Shown here: positions 22,661-31,708 of the stretch, piece by piece
Numbering within the stretch: position 1 is the stretch's first letter
Layout of the letters: each line of letters starts with the position of its first letter
Source: Anaerolineaceae bacterium UBA1363
GTDB lineage: Bacteria > Chloroflexota > Anaerolineae > Anaerolineales > Anaerolineaceae
Reading direction: 5' to 3'
DNA length: 33,828 nucleotides
Assembly: GCA_002306055.1 (NCBI GenBank)
Contig: DBRR01000039.1
Location: 33,124-66,951 of the forward strand
Notes under the pieces: generated by a model
Databases searched by the model: none
What the model was told of the DNA's origin: nothing
The model's input: the letters and a program-made list of their open reading frames with translations, nothing else
Made by a program: the position numbers and the translations under genes

Positions 22661-25600
22661 ATGACTGACCTGATGCCACCAAAAAACTATGCCAGGATCC
22701 CTGTAGGATTGGAATTACCCCAACTTATCCAGGTCCAGCTTGATTCTTTCCAACGCCTCAAAAACGAAGGTCTTGGAAGTTTGTTCAATGAAATCTCTCC
22801 CATCACTTCTTACGGCAATGAATTGCGGCTGCACTTCCCCAGTGACACCCCACTTGCCAAGCAATTTGATCTCAAGTATTGGTTTGAGCCTCCCAAGAAC
22901 ACAGTGGAGGAATGTCTTGAACGTGATCTGACTTATGCTTGCCCGTTGTACATTTCGGTTTTGCTGGATGGCAATGAATTGGGCGAAAAGCAGAAGCAGG
23001 AACTCTTCCTGGGCGATTTCCCTGAGATGACCCCGAAGGGTACTTTCATTATTAATGGAACCGAACGCGTCGTTGTTTCGCAATTGATTCGGTCGCCTGG
23101 CGTGTATTTTGAAGCGGAGTTGGATCGCACCACGGGGCGTATGATGTCAACAGCCAAGCTGATCCCGGACCGGGGAGCTTGGATGGAACTCGAAACCCGT
23201 AAGAACGACTTCATCATTTTGAAATTCAACCGCAAGCGCACAGTGCCTATCACGGTCTTTTTGCGTGCTTTGGCAATTTTGGACGACGGCATGGATGAAT
23301 CCTTGATCAAAGAGGGCACGGATGAAGAGATCCTTGGTTTGTTTGCCGATGTGGACAACAACCAAGATCACCCCTACATCCAGGGTTCCTTCGATCAGGA
23401 ACCAGAGTATGATCCGAGCAGCAACCTCTCCGTTGCTGAAGCTGCATTGATCGAGTTCTACAAGAAACTGCGACCGGGCGAACCCCCGACGCTTGAAAAC
23501 GCAAAGAATTATGTGACCGAACAGATCTTTGATTCACGGCATTACGACCTCGAAGAGGTTGGTCGCTATAAACTGAACCAGAAGCTTGACCTTGAAGATA
23601 TTGTTCCAATCACACATCGGACTATTACCAAGTATGACATCGTGCGCCTGATCCGTCACATGATCGAGATCAACAATGGCGTGCGCCCTGCGGATGATAT
23701 TGATCATCTTGGGAATCGCCGTTTGAAGACAGTTGGTGAACTGATCCAAAACAAATTACGGGTTGGTTTGCGGCGCATGGAACGCGTTATCAAAGAGCGC
23801 ATGTCCATCCGCGATCAGAACACCTCGCTTTCACCTGTCAGCCTGGTGAACATCCGCCCGCTGGTGGCATCTCTGCGCGAATTCTTTGGCTCCAGCCAAC
23901 TTTCGCAGTTCATGGAAGAAACAAACCCGCTTTCAGAACTCCGCCACAAGCGCACAGTCTCTGCCCTTGGTCCTGGTGGCTTACGCCGCGAGCGTGCCGG
24001 CTTTGATGTGCGTGACGTTCACTTCTCGCATTACGGTCGAATCTGCCCGATTGAGACCCCGGAAGGTCCGAACATTGGCCTGATCGGTCGTCTTGCCGCG
24101 TATGCTTCCGTCAATAAGTATGGCTTCATCGAGACTCCTTATCGACGCGTATACCGTTCGATGAAGGGAGACGATCCTAAATTAGTGGATCACCTCCTGC
24201 GCCAGAATATCGTGGATCCGAACACCGGTGAAGTCATTTATCAAGCTGAGACGCGTGTTACCAAAGAAATGGCGAAGAAAATCAGCAAGCTTGGTATTGA
24301 GAATGTGCTGGTGCGGCCTTATGTTACCGATGAATACGTTTATCTTTCAGCTGATGCTGAAGATAAATATGTCATCGCCCAGGCCAATGCCCCTGTGAAT
24401 GAATACAACGAATTTATTCGTCGTAATTCTTGCCGTTTCTACAACCAATTTGCTATATACGACTACGAATATATCGACTTTATGGACGTTGCTCCCAACC
24501 AGGTTGTGGGTATTTCCGCTGCTTTGATTCCTTTCCTGGAGCATGATGATGCAGGTCGCGCCTTGATGGGCTCCAACATGCAGACTCAAGCTGTGCCTTT
24601 GCTGCGACCGGAAGTGCCGATTGTCTCAACCGGCATGGAAGAAGCTGCTGTGGCGGATTCCGGGCAGGTTATCATCGCCGAGGAAGATGGCGAAGTATTA
24701 TCTGTGACCGGTGATAGCCTGGTAGTCAAGCAGACCACGGGCGATCTAAAGCTTTACAAACTTCGCAAGTACCAGCGTTCCAACCAGTCAACTTGTATTG
24801 ATCAGCGACCTGCTGTTTCGCAAGGGCAATTGATCCACAAGGGCGACGTGATTGTCGATTCCTCCTCCACGGAAGATGGAAAACTGGCATTAGGCCAAAA
24901 TGTGACAGTCGCGCTGCTCCCATGGGAAGGCTTCAACTTTGAAGACGCCATCCTGATTTCAGAGCGCCTGGTTGAGGAAGATCGCTATACCAGCATCCAC
25001 ATCGAAAAGTATGAAGTGGAAGCACGCGATACCAAGCTCGGTCCCGAAGAGATCACGCGAGAAATCCCTAACGTCGGCGATGACACCATCCGCGACCTGG
25101 ACGAGTCCGGCATCATTCGTATCGGTGCTGAAGTTGGTCCAAACGATATCCTGGTCGGCAAAATCACCCCTAAAGGTGAAAAAGAACTGACTCCTGAAGA
25201 GCGCCTTTTGCGCGCCATCTTCGGTGAGAAATCACGAGATGTCAAGGACACTTCTCTGCGAATGCCCCACGGCGAACGCGGAATTGTGGTGGACGTGAAA
25301 GTCTTTACCCGCGAAGAAAACAGCGACCTTTCGGCTGGCGTGGATAAAATGGTACGGGTTTCTGTGGCACAGCGCCGCAAGATCACCGCTGGTGACAAAA
25401 TGGCTGGGCGGCATGGTAACAAAGGCTGCGTCTCAATGGTGCTGCCGGTTGAAGATATGCCCTTCCTGGAAGATGGAACTCCTGTGGATATTATCCTCAA
25501 TCCCCTTGGCATTCCTGGTCGTATGAATATCGGCCAGGTGCTCGAAGCTGAGCTTGGCTGGGCAGCACGTAGCCTGGGATTCAGGGCAATTACCCCTGTG

Positions 25601-26596
25601 TTTGATGGTGCCACCGAAGCGGAAATTGAAGCTGAATTAGCAAGAGCCTGGATGATCGATGAAGCCTGGCGCGTTATCGGCGAAAAAGGCTGGGAATGGC
25701 TGAGTACGGTTGATCATGATCCCGAAATGATCGTGGATGACCAGGAAGTACGTTTACTTTACCTGGAACAAACGCTTAGGGATCAGGGTCAGGACATATT
25801 TGCCCTGAAAGAAAACGAGATTTTGGCTCGCCGGGCAGCATTGAATGAATGGCTTAAGAGCGAAGGATTCGATCCTGCCAGCATCACAGCTTTCCCTGAG
25901 GATAATATCTCTATAGAGAATCGGGCTGCCCAGGATGATAACGCCGTGAAGGTCTGTTTGTTGCTCTGGAGTAAAAAACTAGGTCAACCGATCTCTGCCG
26001 AGCTCGACCGTGCGGCTATTGAACAACAGGCAAAGCAGCTCATGCTCGAGACGGGCAATCCAATGCCCACCATTGGCAAGCAGTTGGTCCGTGATGGTCG
26101 AACTGGTGAATTCTATGATCAGCCAGTCACCATTGGCATTATGACCATGCTCAAGCTGCACCACCTGGTTGAGGATAAAGTCCATGCTCGTTCAACAGGA
26201 CCCTACAGCCTGGTTACCCAGCAACCTCTGGGTGGTAAGGCTCAGTTTGGTGGTCAGCGTTTTGGTGAGATGGAAGTGTGGGCGCTTGAAGCCTATGGCG
26301 CAGCGCATACCCTGCAGGAGATGTTGACGATCAAATCGGATGATGTGGCAGGTCGTACTGCGACTTACGAAGCGATCGTTAAGGGTGCTCCCATTGAGGC
26401 TCCGGGCATCCCGGCTGCTTTCAAAGTGCTGGTGAAGGAACTTCAATCCCTGAGCCTGGCAGTGGAAGCAATCATGGATGACGGAGAAGTGATGCGGTTT
26501 GGTAAGGACGACGAACGTGCGCATAGCGCGCGCGTGCCCACCGGACTGTTGGATCAAGGCAGCGATTTCTTCAAGTCATTGAAAGAAGTTGCTTGA
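22661..26596 (+). CDS. rpoB: RNA polymerase subunit beta
   Basis: Beta subunit of RNA polymerase, 1311 residues. Recognisable regions: the N-terminal lobe (PVGLELPQLIQVQLDSFQ), the rifampicin cluster (SSQLSQFMEETNPLSELRHK), ALGPGGLRRERAGFDVRD and CPIETPEGPNIGLI, the catalytic-side GEKSRDVKDTSLRMPHGE, KMAGRHGNKGC, and the C-terminal GKAQFGGQRFGEMEVWALEA. Against a compact beta such as that of Bacillus, about 125 extra residues lie at ~997-1138. In the rifampicin cluster the equivalents of E. coli D516 and R529 are E419 and T432. ATG 22661 is preferred over TTG 22658 by spacing from AGGAG. rpoC does not follow; rpsL does. Confidence 0.98.
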   Translation: MTDLMPPKNYARIPVGLELPQLIQVQLDSFQRLKNEGLGSLFNEISPITSYGNELRLHFPSDTPLAKQFDLKYWFEPPKNTVEECLERDLTYACPLYISVLLDGNELGEKQKQELFLGDFPEMTPKGTFIINGTERVVVSQLIRSPGVYFEAELDRTTGRMMSTAKLIPDRGAWMELETRKNDFIILKFNRKRTVPITVFLRALAILDDGMDESLIKEGTDEEILGLFADVDNNQDHPYIQGSFDQEPEYDPSSNLSVAEAALIEFYKKLRPGEPPTLENAKNYVTEQIFDSRHYDLEEVGRYKLNQKLDLEDIVPITHRTITKYDIVRLIRHMIEINNGVRPADDIDHLGNRRLKTVGELIQNKLRVGLRRMERVIKERMSIRDQNTSLSPVSLVNIRPLVASLREFFGSSQLSQFMEETNPLSELRHKRTVSALGPGGLRRERAGFDVRDVHFSHYGRICPIETPEGPNIGLIGRLAAYASVNKYGFIETPYRRVYRSMKGDDPKLVDHLLRQNIVDPNTGEVIYQAETRVTKEMAKKISKLGIENVLVRPYVTDEYVYLSADAEDKYVIAQANAPVNEYNEFIRRNSCRFYNQFAIYDYEYIDFMDVAPNQVVGISAALIPFLEHDDAGRALMGSNMQTQAVPLLRPEVPIVSTGMEEAAVADSGQVIIAEEDGEVLSVTGDSLVVKQTTGDLKLYKLRKYQRSNQSTCIDQRPAVSQGQLIHKGDVIVDSSSTEDGKLALGQNVTVALLPWEGFNFEDAILISERLVEEDRYTSIHIEKYEVEARDTKLGPEEITREIPNVGDDTIRDLDESGIIRIGAEVGPNDILVGKITPKGEKELTPEERLLRAIFGEKSRDVKDTSLRMPHGERGIVVDVKVFTREENSDLSAGVDKMVRVSVAQRRKITAGDKMAGRHGNKGCVSMVLPVEDMPFLEDGTPVDIILNPLGIPGRMNIGQVLEAELGWAARSLGFRAITPVFDGATEAEIEAELARAWMIDEAWRVIGEKGWEWLSTVDHDPEMIVDDQEVRLLYLEQTLRDQGQDIFALKENEILARRAALNEWLKSEGFDPASITAFPEDNISIENRAAQDDNAVKVCLLLWSKKLGQPISAELDRAAIEQQAKQLMLETGNPMPTIGKQLVRDGRTGEFYDQPVTIGIMTMLKLHHLVEDKVHARSTGPYSLVTQQPLGGKAQFGGQRFGEMEVWALEAYGAAHTLQEMLTIKSDDVAGRTATYEAIVKGAPIEAPGIPAAFKVLVKELQSLSLAVEAIMDDGEVMRFGKDDERAHSARVPTGLLDQGSDFFKSLKEVA

Positions 26597-26606
26597 CGTA
26601 ATCGAT

Positions 26607-26710
26607 CGAGGCATGATAGAATCATGCCTCGCCCTGCAAGGCAGGGTTTATGTTAACCCGCCTGGCATTAGGTTGAAAACGCAAGGCCATCGAGAAAATG
26701 GGATGGCCTT
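26607..26710 (+). other. Three tandem hairpins between rpoB and rpsL
   Basis: Hairpin 1: CGAGGCATGAT / ATCATGCCTCG, perfect 11-bp stem, three-base loop (26607-26631). Hairpin 2: CCCTGC / GCAGGG, three-base loop (26632-26646). Hairpin 3: AAGGCCATC / GATGGCCTT, ten-base loop (26683-26710). None has a strong U-run, so they look like RNA-processing or regulatory structures rather than full terminators. Confidence 0.6.
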
Positions 26711-26754
26711 GATTGATGAGAAGATAGAGTAATTAGGAGCACGGAGGCAAAGAA

Positions 26755-27174
26755 GTGCCAACAATTAATCAACTGGTTCGAAATGGTCGCCAGACCAAAA
26801 GCCGCAAAAGCAAGTCACCTGCTTTGCAATATACACTCAATTCTGAGAAACAACGCCGTACCCGCCAACCGAAAGGGGCACCTCAGAAGCGTGGTGTTTG
26901 CACCATCGTCCGCACGATGACCCCAAAGAAGCCGAATTCCGCTTTACGGAAAATCGCCCGTGTGCGTCTTTCCAATGGGTTGGAAGTGACCGCATACATC
27001 CCCGGTGAAGGTCATCAACTCCAGGAGCACAGCGTGGTGCTCGTGCGTGGCGGCAGAGTGAAAGACTTACCCGGTGTGCGTTATCACATCGTGCGCGGCA
27101 CCCTCGACACGACAGGTGTCGCGGATCGCAAGCGCGCCCGTTCAAAATATGGCGCAAAACGCGCACAGAAGTAA
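26755..27174 (+). CDS. rpsL: Small ribosomal subunit protein uS12
   Basis: A 139-residue decoding-centre protein. Core motifs: MPTINQLVRNGR, PQKRGVCTIVRTMTPKKPNS, ALRKIARVRLSNGLEVTAYI, GEGHQLQEHSVVLVRGGRVK, DLPGVRYHIVRG. The lysines whose mutation gives streptomycin resistance (in PKKPNS and GRVKDLPG) are wild type. An insertion of about 13 residues before PQKRG (SEKQRRTRQPKGA) makes it longer than the E. coli protein, as in some other phyla. The start is GTG 26755 with GGAGG seven bases upstream. Confidence 0.96.
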   Translation: MPTINQLVRNGRQTKSRKSKSPALQYTLNSEKQRRTRQPKGAPQKRGVCTIVRTMTPKKPNSALRKIARVRLSNGLEVTAYIPGEGHQLQEHSVVLVRGGRVKDLPGVRYHIVRGTLDTTGVADRKRARSKYGAKRAQK

Positions 27175-27253
27175 TCATTTGCATACTGGGCTGTTCGTTT
27201 GACGCCAACAAGGTTGGTCGATCAGGCAGGTCTGGATTTATTGAGGAGCAATT

Positions 27254-27724
27254 ATGTCAAGAAGAATAAAACCCGAAAAGCGAGAAATCACGCCGGATGT
27301 ACGTTTCAACAATGTGCACATCCAGATGATGATCAACCGCATCATGCTCAATGGTAAGAAGAGCACTGTGACCAGCCTGGTCTATGATGCCATTGATCAG
27401 ATCAGCCAGAAAACCGGTAAAGATGGTATCGAAGTTTTCGAGCAGGCGCTCAAGAACGCCAGCCCGATGATGGAAGTTCGCCCACGCCGTGTCGGTGGCG
27501 CAACGTACCAGGTGCCGATGGAAGTCGCCCCGGAACGCCGTCTGACCCTGGCTATGCGATGGATCATCGCTGCCTCCAGGGCACGCTCAGGCAAATCTTA
27601 CTCTGAGAAGTTAGCTGGTGAATTGATGGATGCTGCTGAAAATCAGGGCGCATCAATCCGCCGCAAAGAAGAAGCACACAAGATGGCAGAAGCCAACCGT
27701 GCTTTCTCTCACTTCCGCATGTAA
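27254..27724 (+). CDS. rpsG: Small ribosomal subunit protein uS7
   Basis: A 156-residue 16S-binding protein that nucleates assembly of the 30S head. Motifs: MSRRIKPEKREITPDVRFNN, MINRIMLNGKKSTVTSLVYD, EVRPRRVGGATYQVPMEVAP, RWIIAASRARSGKSYSEKLA, and the C-terminal KMAEANRAFSHFRM. A GAGGAG site lies close to the ATG. The 79-base gap after rpsL is where S7 feedback control acts in E. coli; no matching structure was identified here. Confidence 0.96.
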   Translation: MSRRIKPEKREITPDVRFNNVHIQMMINRIMLNGKKSTVTSLVYDAIDQISQKTGKDGIEVFEQALKNASPMMEVRPRRVGGATYQVPMEVAPERRLTLAMRWIIAASRARSGKSYSEKLAGELMDAAENQGASIRRKEEAHKMAEANRAFSHFRM

Positions 27725-27760
27725 GCAGAATTTGCACCTTAACTAACTATTGGTTCAACT

Positions 27761-29839
27761 ATGACCGAAACTCCGCTCGAACGATACCGCAATATCGGTA
27801 TAATAGCCCATATTGACGCTGGTAAAACAACTACTACCGAGCGGATTTTGTTTTATGCCGGTAAAACTTATCGCCTTGGGAATGTTGATGACGGCACTAC
27901 CGTCACTGACTGGATGCCCGAGGAACGCGAACGTGGTATCACCATCGTTTCCGCCGCTGTAACAGCGGAGTGGAAAGGGTATCGCATCAACCTGATCGAT
28001 ACCCCCGGTCACATCGATTTCACAGCAGAAGTGCAGCGCTCCCTGCGCGTGCTGGATGGGGGCGTGGTCGTGTTTGACTCGGTCCAGGGTGTGGAGCCGC
28101 AAAGTGAAACTGTCTGGCGCCAGGCTGATAAGTACCGAGTCCCGCGCATCTGTTTTGCCAACAAAATGGATCGCACCGGAGCTTCCTACGAACGCACTGT
28201 TCAAAGTATCCGCGAGCGTCTGGGTGCCAACGCGTTGGAAATGCAGATCCCGATTGGTGAAGAATCAGGTTTTATCGGTTTTGTGAATCTGCTCGAGGAA
28301 AACGCTGTGACATTCTCTGATGAGCTTGGTGTTGAGCCAACCGTCACTGAAATTCCGGAAGAAATGCGCAAGCTGGCAGCGAAAAAGCGCGCTATTCTTG
28401 TTGAACGCATCGCTGAAACAGATGATGACCTCACCCTCAAGTTCCTTGAAGGCGAGACTATCTCTCTACCAGAACTGAAAAGTGCTCTGCGAGCGGCAGT
28501 GCTTGCCAACAAAGCCACACCGGTCTTTTGTGGCAGCAGTTTGCGCAACAAGGGCGTGCAGGCCGTGCTGGACGCGGTAATTGACTATTTACCTTCTCCA
28601 CTGGATATCCCTCCGGTCAATGCCAAGCTTGTTCGCGACGGCAGTGAGGTTCTGCGACATGCGGATCCCTCCGAACCGCTTTCAGCGCTGGTCTTTAAGA
28701 TCGTAACCGATCCCTACATGGGGCGGTTGGCATACATCCGGGTTTATTCGGGCAAAATCAAACAAAACAGTAGCGTCTACAATGCCTCGAAGGATAAGAA
28801 AGAACGCGTTGGGCGTCTGCTGCGCATGTACGCCGACCGCCGTGAGGATATAGAAGAACTGAGTGCGGGTGATATTGGCGCGATTCTGGGTTTGAAATTC
28901 AGCTTCACTGGCGACACGCTGTGTGACCCCACCAATCCGGTGTTGTTGGAAACCATCAGCTTCCCCAATCCGGTGATTTCGATTGCGATCGAACCCAAGA
29001 CCAAAGCCGACCAGGAAAAGATGTCTGACTCACTGATCAAGCTGGCAGAGGAAGATCCTACCTTCCAGATCCGCCAGGACGAAGCTACCGGTCAAACCGT
29101 TATCTCCGGTATGGGCGAGCTTCATCTGGATGTACTGGTCACCCGCCTCCTGCGCGAATTTAAGGTGCAGGCGAACGTCGGCAAGCCCCGCGTCGCTTAT
29201 CGTGAAGCAATCACCAAGCCCATCAGCAACTTCAGCTATCGCTACAGCAAGCAGACAGGTGGTCACGGTCAGTTCGGTCACGTGGTAATCGACCTCGAAC
29301 CCCTCGAGAATGGCTCCGGAGTTATCTTTGAGAACAAGATTCGCGGTGGGTCTATTCCGAAGGAATATATTCCGGCGATAGAGAAGGGTGTCCTTGAAGC
29401 TGCTGAAAGTGGTCCGCTGGCTGGCTTCCCGATGACGGATTTCAAGGTTGCATTGGTCGATGGCTCGTATCACGAGGTGGATTCGAGCGAGATGGCCTTC
29501 CGCACGACGGCCTTACTGGCAGTGCGTGAAGCGACTGAAAAAGCCGGACCAGTCATCTTGGAACCGATCATGAAAGTCGAAATCACGGTTCCCGAAGAGT
29601 ATACCGGTGATATTATTGGCCAGGTCAACGCCCGTGTGGGCAATATCCTTGGCATGGAAGACCGTTTTGGCAATGCCAAAGCCATCCACGCCGAAGTACC
29701 TTTGTCCGAGATGTTTGGCTACGCGACTGAGCTGCGCTCCGCCACGCAAGGAAGGGGAGTGTTTACCATGGAATTCAAACACTACTCCCAGGTCTCGGAC
29801 GCCTACATGAAGAAAATACTTGGCCGGATAAACGGCTAA
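27761..29839 (+). CDS. fusA: Elongation factor G
   Basis: A 692-residue translocase GTPase. G motifs: AHIDAGKTTTTERIL (G1), RGITIVSAA (G2), DTPGHIDFT (G3) and NKMD (G4). Domain IV begins in YRYSKQTGGHGQFGHVVIDL, and the C-terminus has VRVGNILGMEDRFGN-like and RSATQGRGVFTMEF segments. It sits in the classic rpsL-rpsG-fusA order, 36 bases after rpsG, but tuf does not follow. No strong Shine-Dalgarno is visible before the ATG. Confidence 0.97.
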   Translation: MTETPLERYRNIGIIAHIDAGKTTTTERILFYAGKTYRLGNVDDGTTVTDWMPEERERGITIVSAAVTAEWKGYRINLIDTPGHIDFTAEVQRSLRVLDGGVVVFDSVQGVEPQSETVWRQADKYRVPRICFANKMDRTGASYERTVQSIRERLGANALEMQIPIGEESGFIGFVNLLEENAVTFSDELGVEPTVTEIPEEMRKLAAKKRAILVERIAETDDDLTLKFLEGETISLPELKSALRAAVLANKATPVFCGSSLRNKGVQAVLDAVIDYLPSPLDIPPVNAKLVRDGSEVLRHADPSEPLSALVFKIVTDPYMGRLAYIRVYSGKIKQNSSVYNASKDKKERVGRLLRMYADRREDIEELSAGDIGAILGLKFSFTGDTLCDPTNPVLLETISFPNPVISIAIEPKTKADQEKMSDSLIKLAEEDPTFQIRQDEATGQTVISGMGELHLDVLVTRLLREFKVQANVGKPRVAYREAITKPISNFSYRYSKQTGGHGQFGHVVIDLEPLENGSGVIFENKIRGGSIPKEYIPAIEKGVLEAAESGPLAGFPMTDFKVALVDGSYHEVDSSEMAFRTTALLAVREATEKAGPVILEPIMKVEITVPEEYTGDIIGQVNARVGNILGMEDRFGNAKAIHAEVPLSEMFGYATELRSATQGRGVFTMEFKHYSQVSDAYMKKILGRING

Positions 29840-29901
29840 GATTAATGTGACATTTCCAGGGGTTTGTGCTCCTGAATGAAAAAAATAGAAACAGGTAGAA
29901 A

Positions 29902-30210
29902 ATGGCAAAGCAAAAAATTAGAATTCGTTTGAAAGCATATGATCATCGCATCCTCGACCAATCCGCCAAGCGCATTGTCGAGACCGCAGAGCGGTCCGGT
30001 GCCAAGGTGGTAGGGCCTGTACCTCTGCCCACCCGCATTGAAAAATTCACAGTGCGCCGCTCAACCTTCATTGACAAGGACTCTCAGGAACACTTTGAAA
30101 TTCGTACCCACAACCGTCTGATCGACGTGCTGGAACCCGATTCAAAGACCATTGATATGCTGATGCGCCTCAGCCTCCCCGCCGGCGTAGATATCGAAAT
30201 CAAGATTTAG
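29902..30210 (+). CDS. rpsJ: Small ribosomal subunit protein uS10
   Basis: A 102-residue 30S protein, also the NusE transcription-antitermination factor. Motifs: KIRIRLKAYDHRILDQSAKR, GPVPLPTRIEKFTVRRSTFI, DSQEHFEIRTHNRLIDVLEP. Normally rpsJ begins the S10 operon (rplC, rplD, rplW, rplB ...). Here it is the last gene of this cluster and is followed by hairpins and a strong terminator, so it is separated from those genes. Confidence 0.96.
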   Translation: MAKQKIRIRLKAYDHRILDQSAKRIVETAERSGAKVVGPVPLPTRIEKFTVRRSTFIDKDSQEHFEIRTHNRLIDVLEPDSKTIDMLMRLSLPAGVDIEIKI

Positions 30211-30538
30211 TCTGATTTCTGCAGAATGGTTGTTTTGCGTCGTTGTGGGACAGACGTAAAAGAACCCTTAAAACTTAGCCCTTCCCGTCGAGCAGCTCCT
30301 CTGCTCGTCTGGTCTTTGTCTACCTTTACCTCTCACACGGTGGTTGCGCTGCAGCCATCGTGTTTTGTTTAAAGAGGGTAAGTGAAGTCAGGAAAGAAAT
30401 AGTGGGAGATCATTTTCATTTCTTATGGTACATCCAAGTTTCCAGTCAGATTTAGTAACCCATGCGCTGGAAAAAAAATTATTGAGGCTTACGCGGAGTT
30501 AGGAAAAGTCTCTTTGTAATAGATCTCGGGTAACAGGA
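30211..30538. other. Structured 3' trailer after rpsJ
   Basis: Two hairpins precede the terminator: TTTTGCGTC / GACGTAAAA (30233-30261, one G-U pair) and CGAGCAG / CTGCTCG with a five-base loop (30289-30307). From 30371 to 30538 nothing recognisable is seen. Confidence 0.5.
30336..30370 (+). terminator. Strong intrinsic terminator of the rpoB-rpsJ cluster
   Basis: Stem CACGGTGGTTGC / GCAGCCATCGTG (12 bp with two G-U pairs, three-base loop) followed by TTTTGTTT. Confidence 0.85.
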
Positions 30539-30925
30539 CTAGTGAATAAATTTTACTTCATGGCTCATTCTTGCCACCTTGCTGATGGTTTCGTGAACTG
30601 AGCAATATTTGGCAGCCAGGTCCACAGAACGCAGGAATTGTTTTTCGTCCGCGTCGCCTGTGACCGTAATTTCCAGGTTTACCCATTCGAGGGTTGTCGG
30701 CACTTCTGTGCGCTTTTCACCAGTAACGATGATCTCTATGGTTGGAATTTCCACTTTTCTTTTTTCAAGGATGTCGTGCAGCGTGGAGTGAAAACAAGCA
30801 CTTAACGCGCCGAGCATAAGGTCGTAAGCAGCAAACTCACCAGCTTTCGAGCCAATCCGGAGGGTGGCACGGTCAGTTTCGAGGATGGATTGTTCCGGAC
30901 CATAGTTAGTTTTGATTTTCAGCAT
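30539..30925 (-). CDS. OsmC family peroxide-detoxifying protein
   Basis: A 128-residue OsmC/Ohr-fold protein. Two conserved cysteines at family positions, C44 (LGALSACFHSTLHD) and C108 (AAKYCSVHETI), support thiol peroxidase activity on organic hydroperoxides. It lacks the Ohr-specific context, so it is best called OsmC-like. AGGAG lies eight or nine bases before the ATG at 30925. It is divergent from the 2H phosphoesterase gene. Confidence 0.87.
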   Translation of the reverse strand: MLKIKTNYGPEQSILETDRATLRIGSKAGEFAAYDLMLGALSACFHSTLHDILEKRKVEIPTIEIIVTGEKRTEVPTTLEWVNLEITVTGDADEKQFLRSVDLAAKYCSVHETISKVARMSHEVKFIH

Positions 30926-30960
30926 ATCCCAATCTCCTGAGTCTTTGAGTATTTTCGGGC

Positions 30961-30969
30961 ATTATAACA
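30961..30969 (-). promoter_or_regulatory. Extended -10 promoter of the OsmC gene
   Basis: Minus-strand TGT followed by TATAAT (window 30969 to 30961). No good -35; the extended motif may suffice. Confidence 0.5.
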
Positions 30970-31051
30970 CCCGGACCACCTGCATATTCGCGTTGTATAT
31001 TCGTCAAAGAACTTATCATCTACAATGATAAAATAAAACCTCGGAGAACTT

Positions 31052-31636
31052 ATGCAGGCGGTTATTTCATTAATACCAGAGCCATACACTACCAGGATCA
31101 AGCAGATCTGGGATACTCTCCAAGAGCACTTTGGGCTGAAATATATCCGCATTACCCCAATCCCGCACTTTACCTGGCAGTTGGGCGAGGGTTACCGGGA
31201 GGAGGATGTCATCACCCTGTTGCATGAGTTCACCCAGCGGTTGGAGCCCTTCGAAATCAGAACCCAAGGCCTGAATCACTTCGCCGGAGAGTCACCCGTC
31301 CTTTTCATTGAAGTCCACAAATCACCGAGGTTGAAGAAAATCCATTCGTTGATTTGGAGCCAGTTGCTCCCCCTCACCCTTGAAGCTTCACCTCTCTACT
31401 CGCCCGAGAGCTGGCATCCGCATATCACCCTGGCGATGGAAGACCTTACCTGGGAAATGCTGGATGACGTGACCGCATACCTCCAATCTAAGAACCTGAA
31501 TTGGCGCTTTTACCTCGATAACCTGGCGATCGCGTGTCAGCATACTGATGGTAAGGCACAGGTGGAACACATCTTTCGTTTTGGCAAAGGACTGACAGAA
31601 TCCTTTGATTGCGGTTTACCAGCAGAAAATGCCTGA
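31052..31636 (+). CDS. 2H phosphoesterase (2'-5' RNA ligase/LigT-like)
   Basis: A 194-residue protein of the 2H superfamily. Both catalytic HxT motifs are present: HFT at 39-41 (TPIPHFTWQLG) and HIT at 123-125 (SWHPHITLAMED). Relatives open cyclic 2',3'-phosphates or act on 2'-5' linked RNA; the substrate here is unknown. CGGAG lies about six bases before the ATG. A hairpin with a T-rich tail (31673-31703) follows. Confidence 0.87.
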   Translation: MQAVISLIPEPYTTRIKQIWDTLQEHFGLKYIRITPIPHFTWQLGEGYREEDVITLLHEFTQRLEPFEIRTQGLNHFAGESPVLFIEVHKSPRLKKIHSLIWSQLLPLTLEASPLYSPESWHPHITLAMEDLTWEMLDDVTAYLQSKNLNWRFYLDNLAIACQHTDGKAQVEHIFRFGKGLTESFDCGLPAENA

Positions 31637-31672
31637 TCTTTTGACAGTCAGGCTGATCGGTAAAATTTTAAT

Positions 31673-31703
31673 GGGAAGAATGGATATTCTCCCGTTGTTT
31701 TTG
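31673..31703 (+). terminator. Probable terminator after the 2H phosphoesterase gene
   Basis: Stem GGGA(A)GAAT / ATTCTCCC with one bulged base and a four-base loop, followed by GTTGTTTTTG. Confidence 0.6.
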
Positions 31704-31708
31704 TGAGC

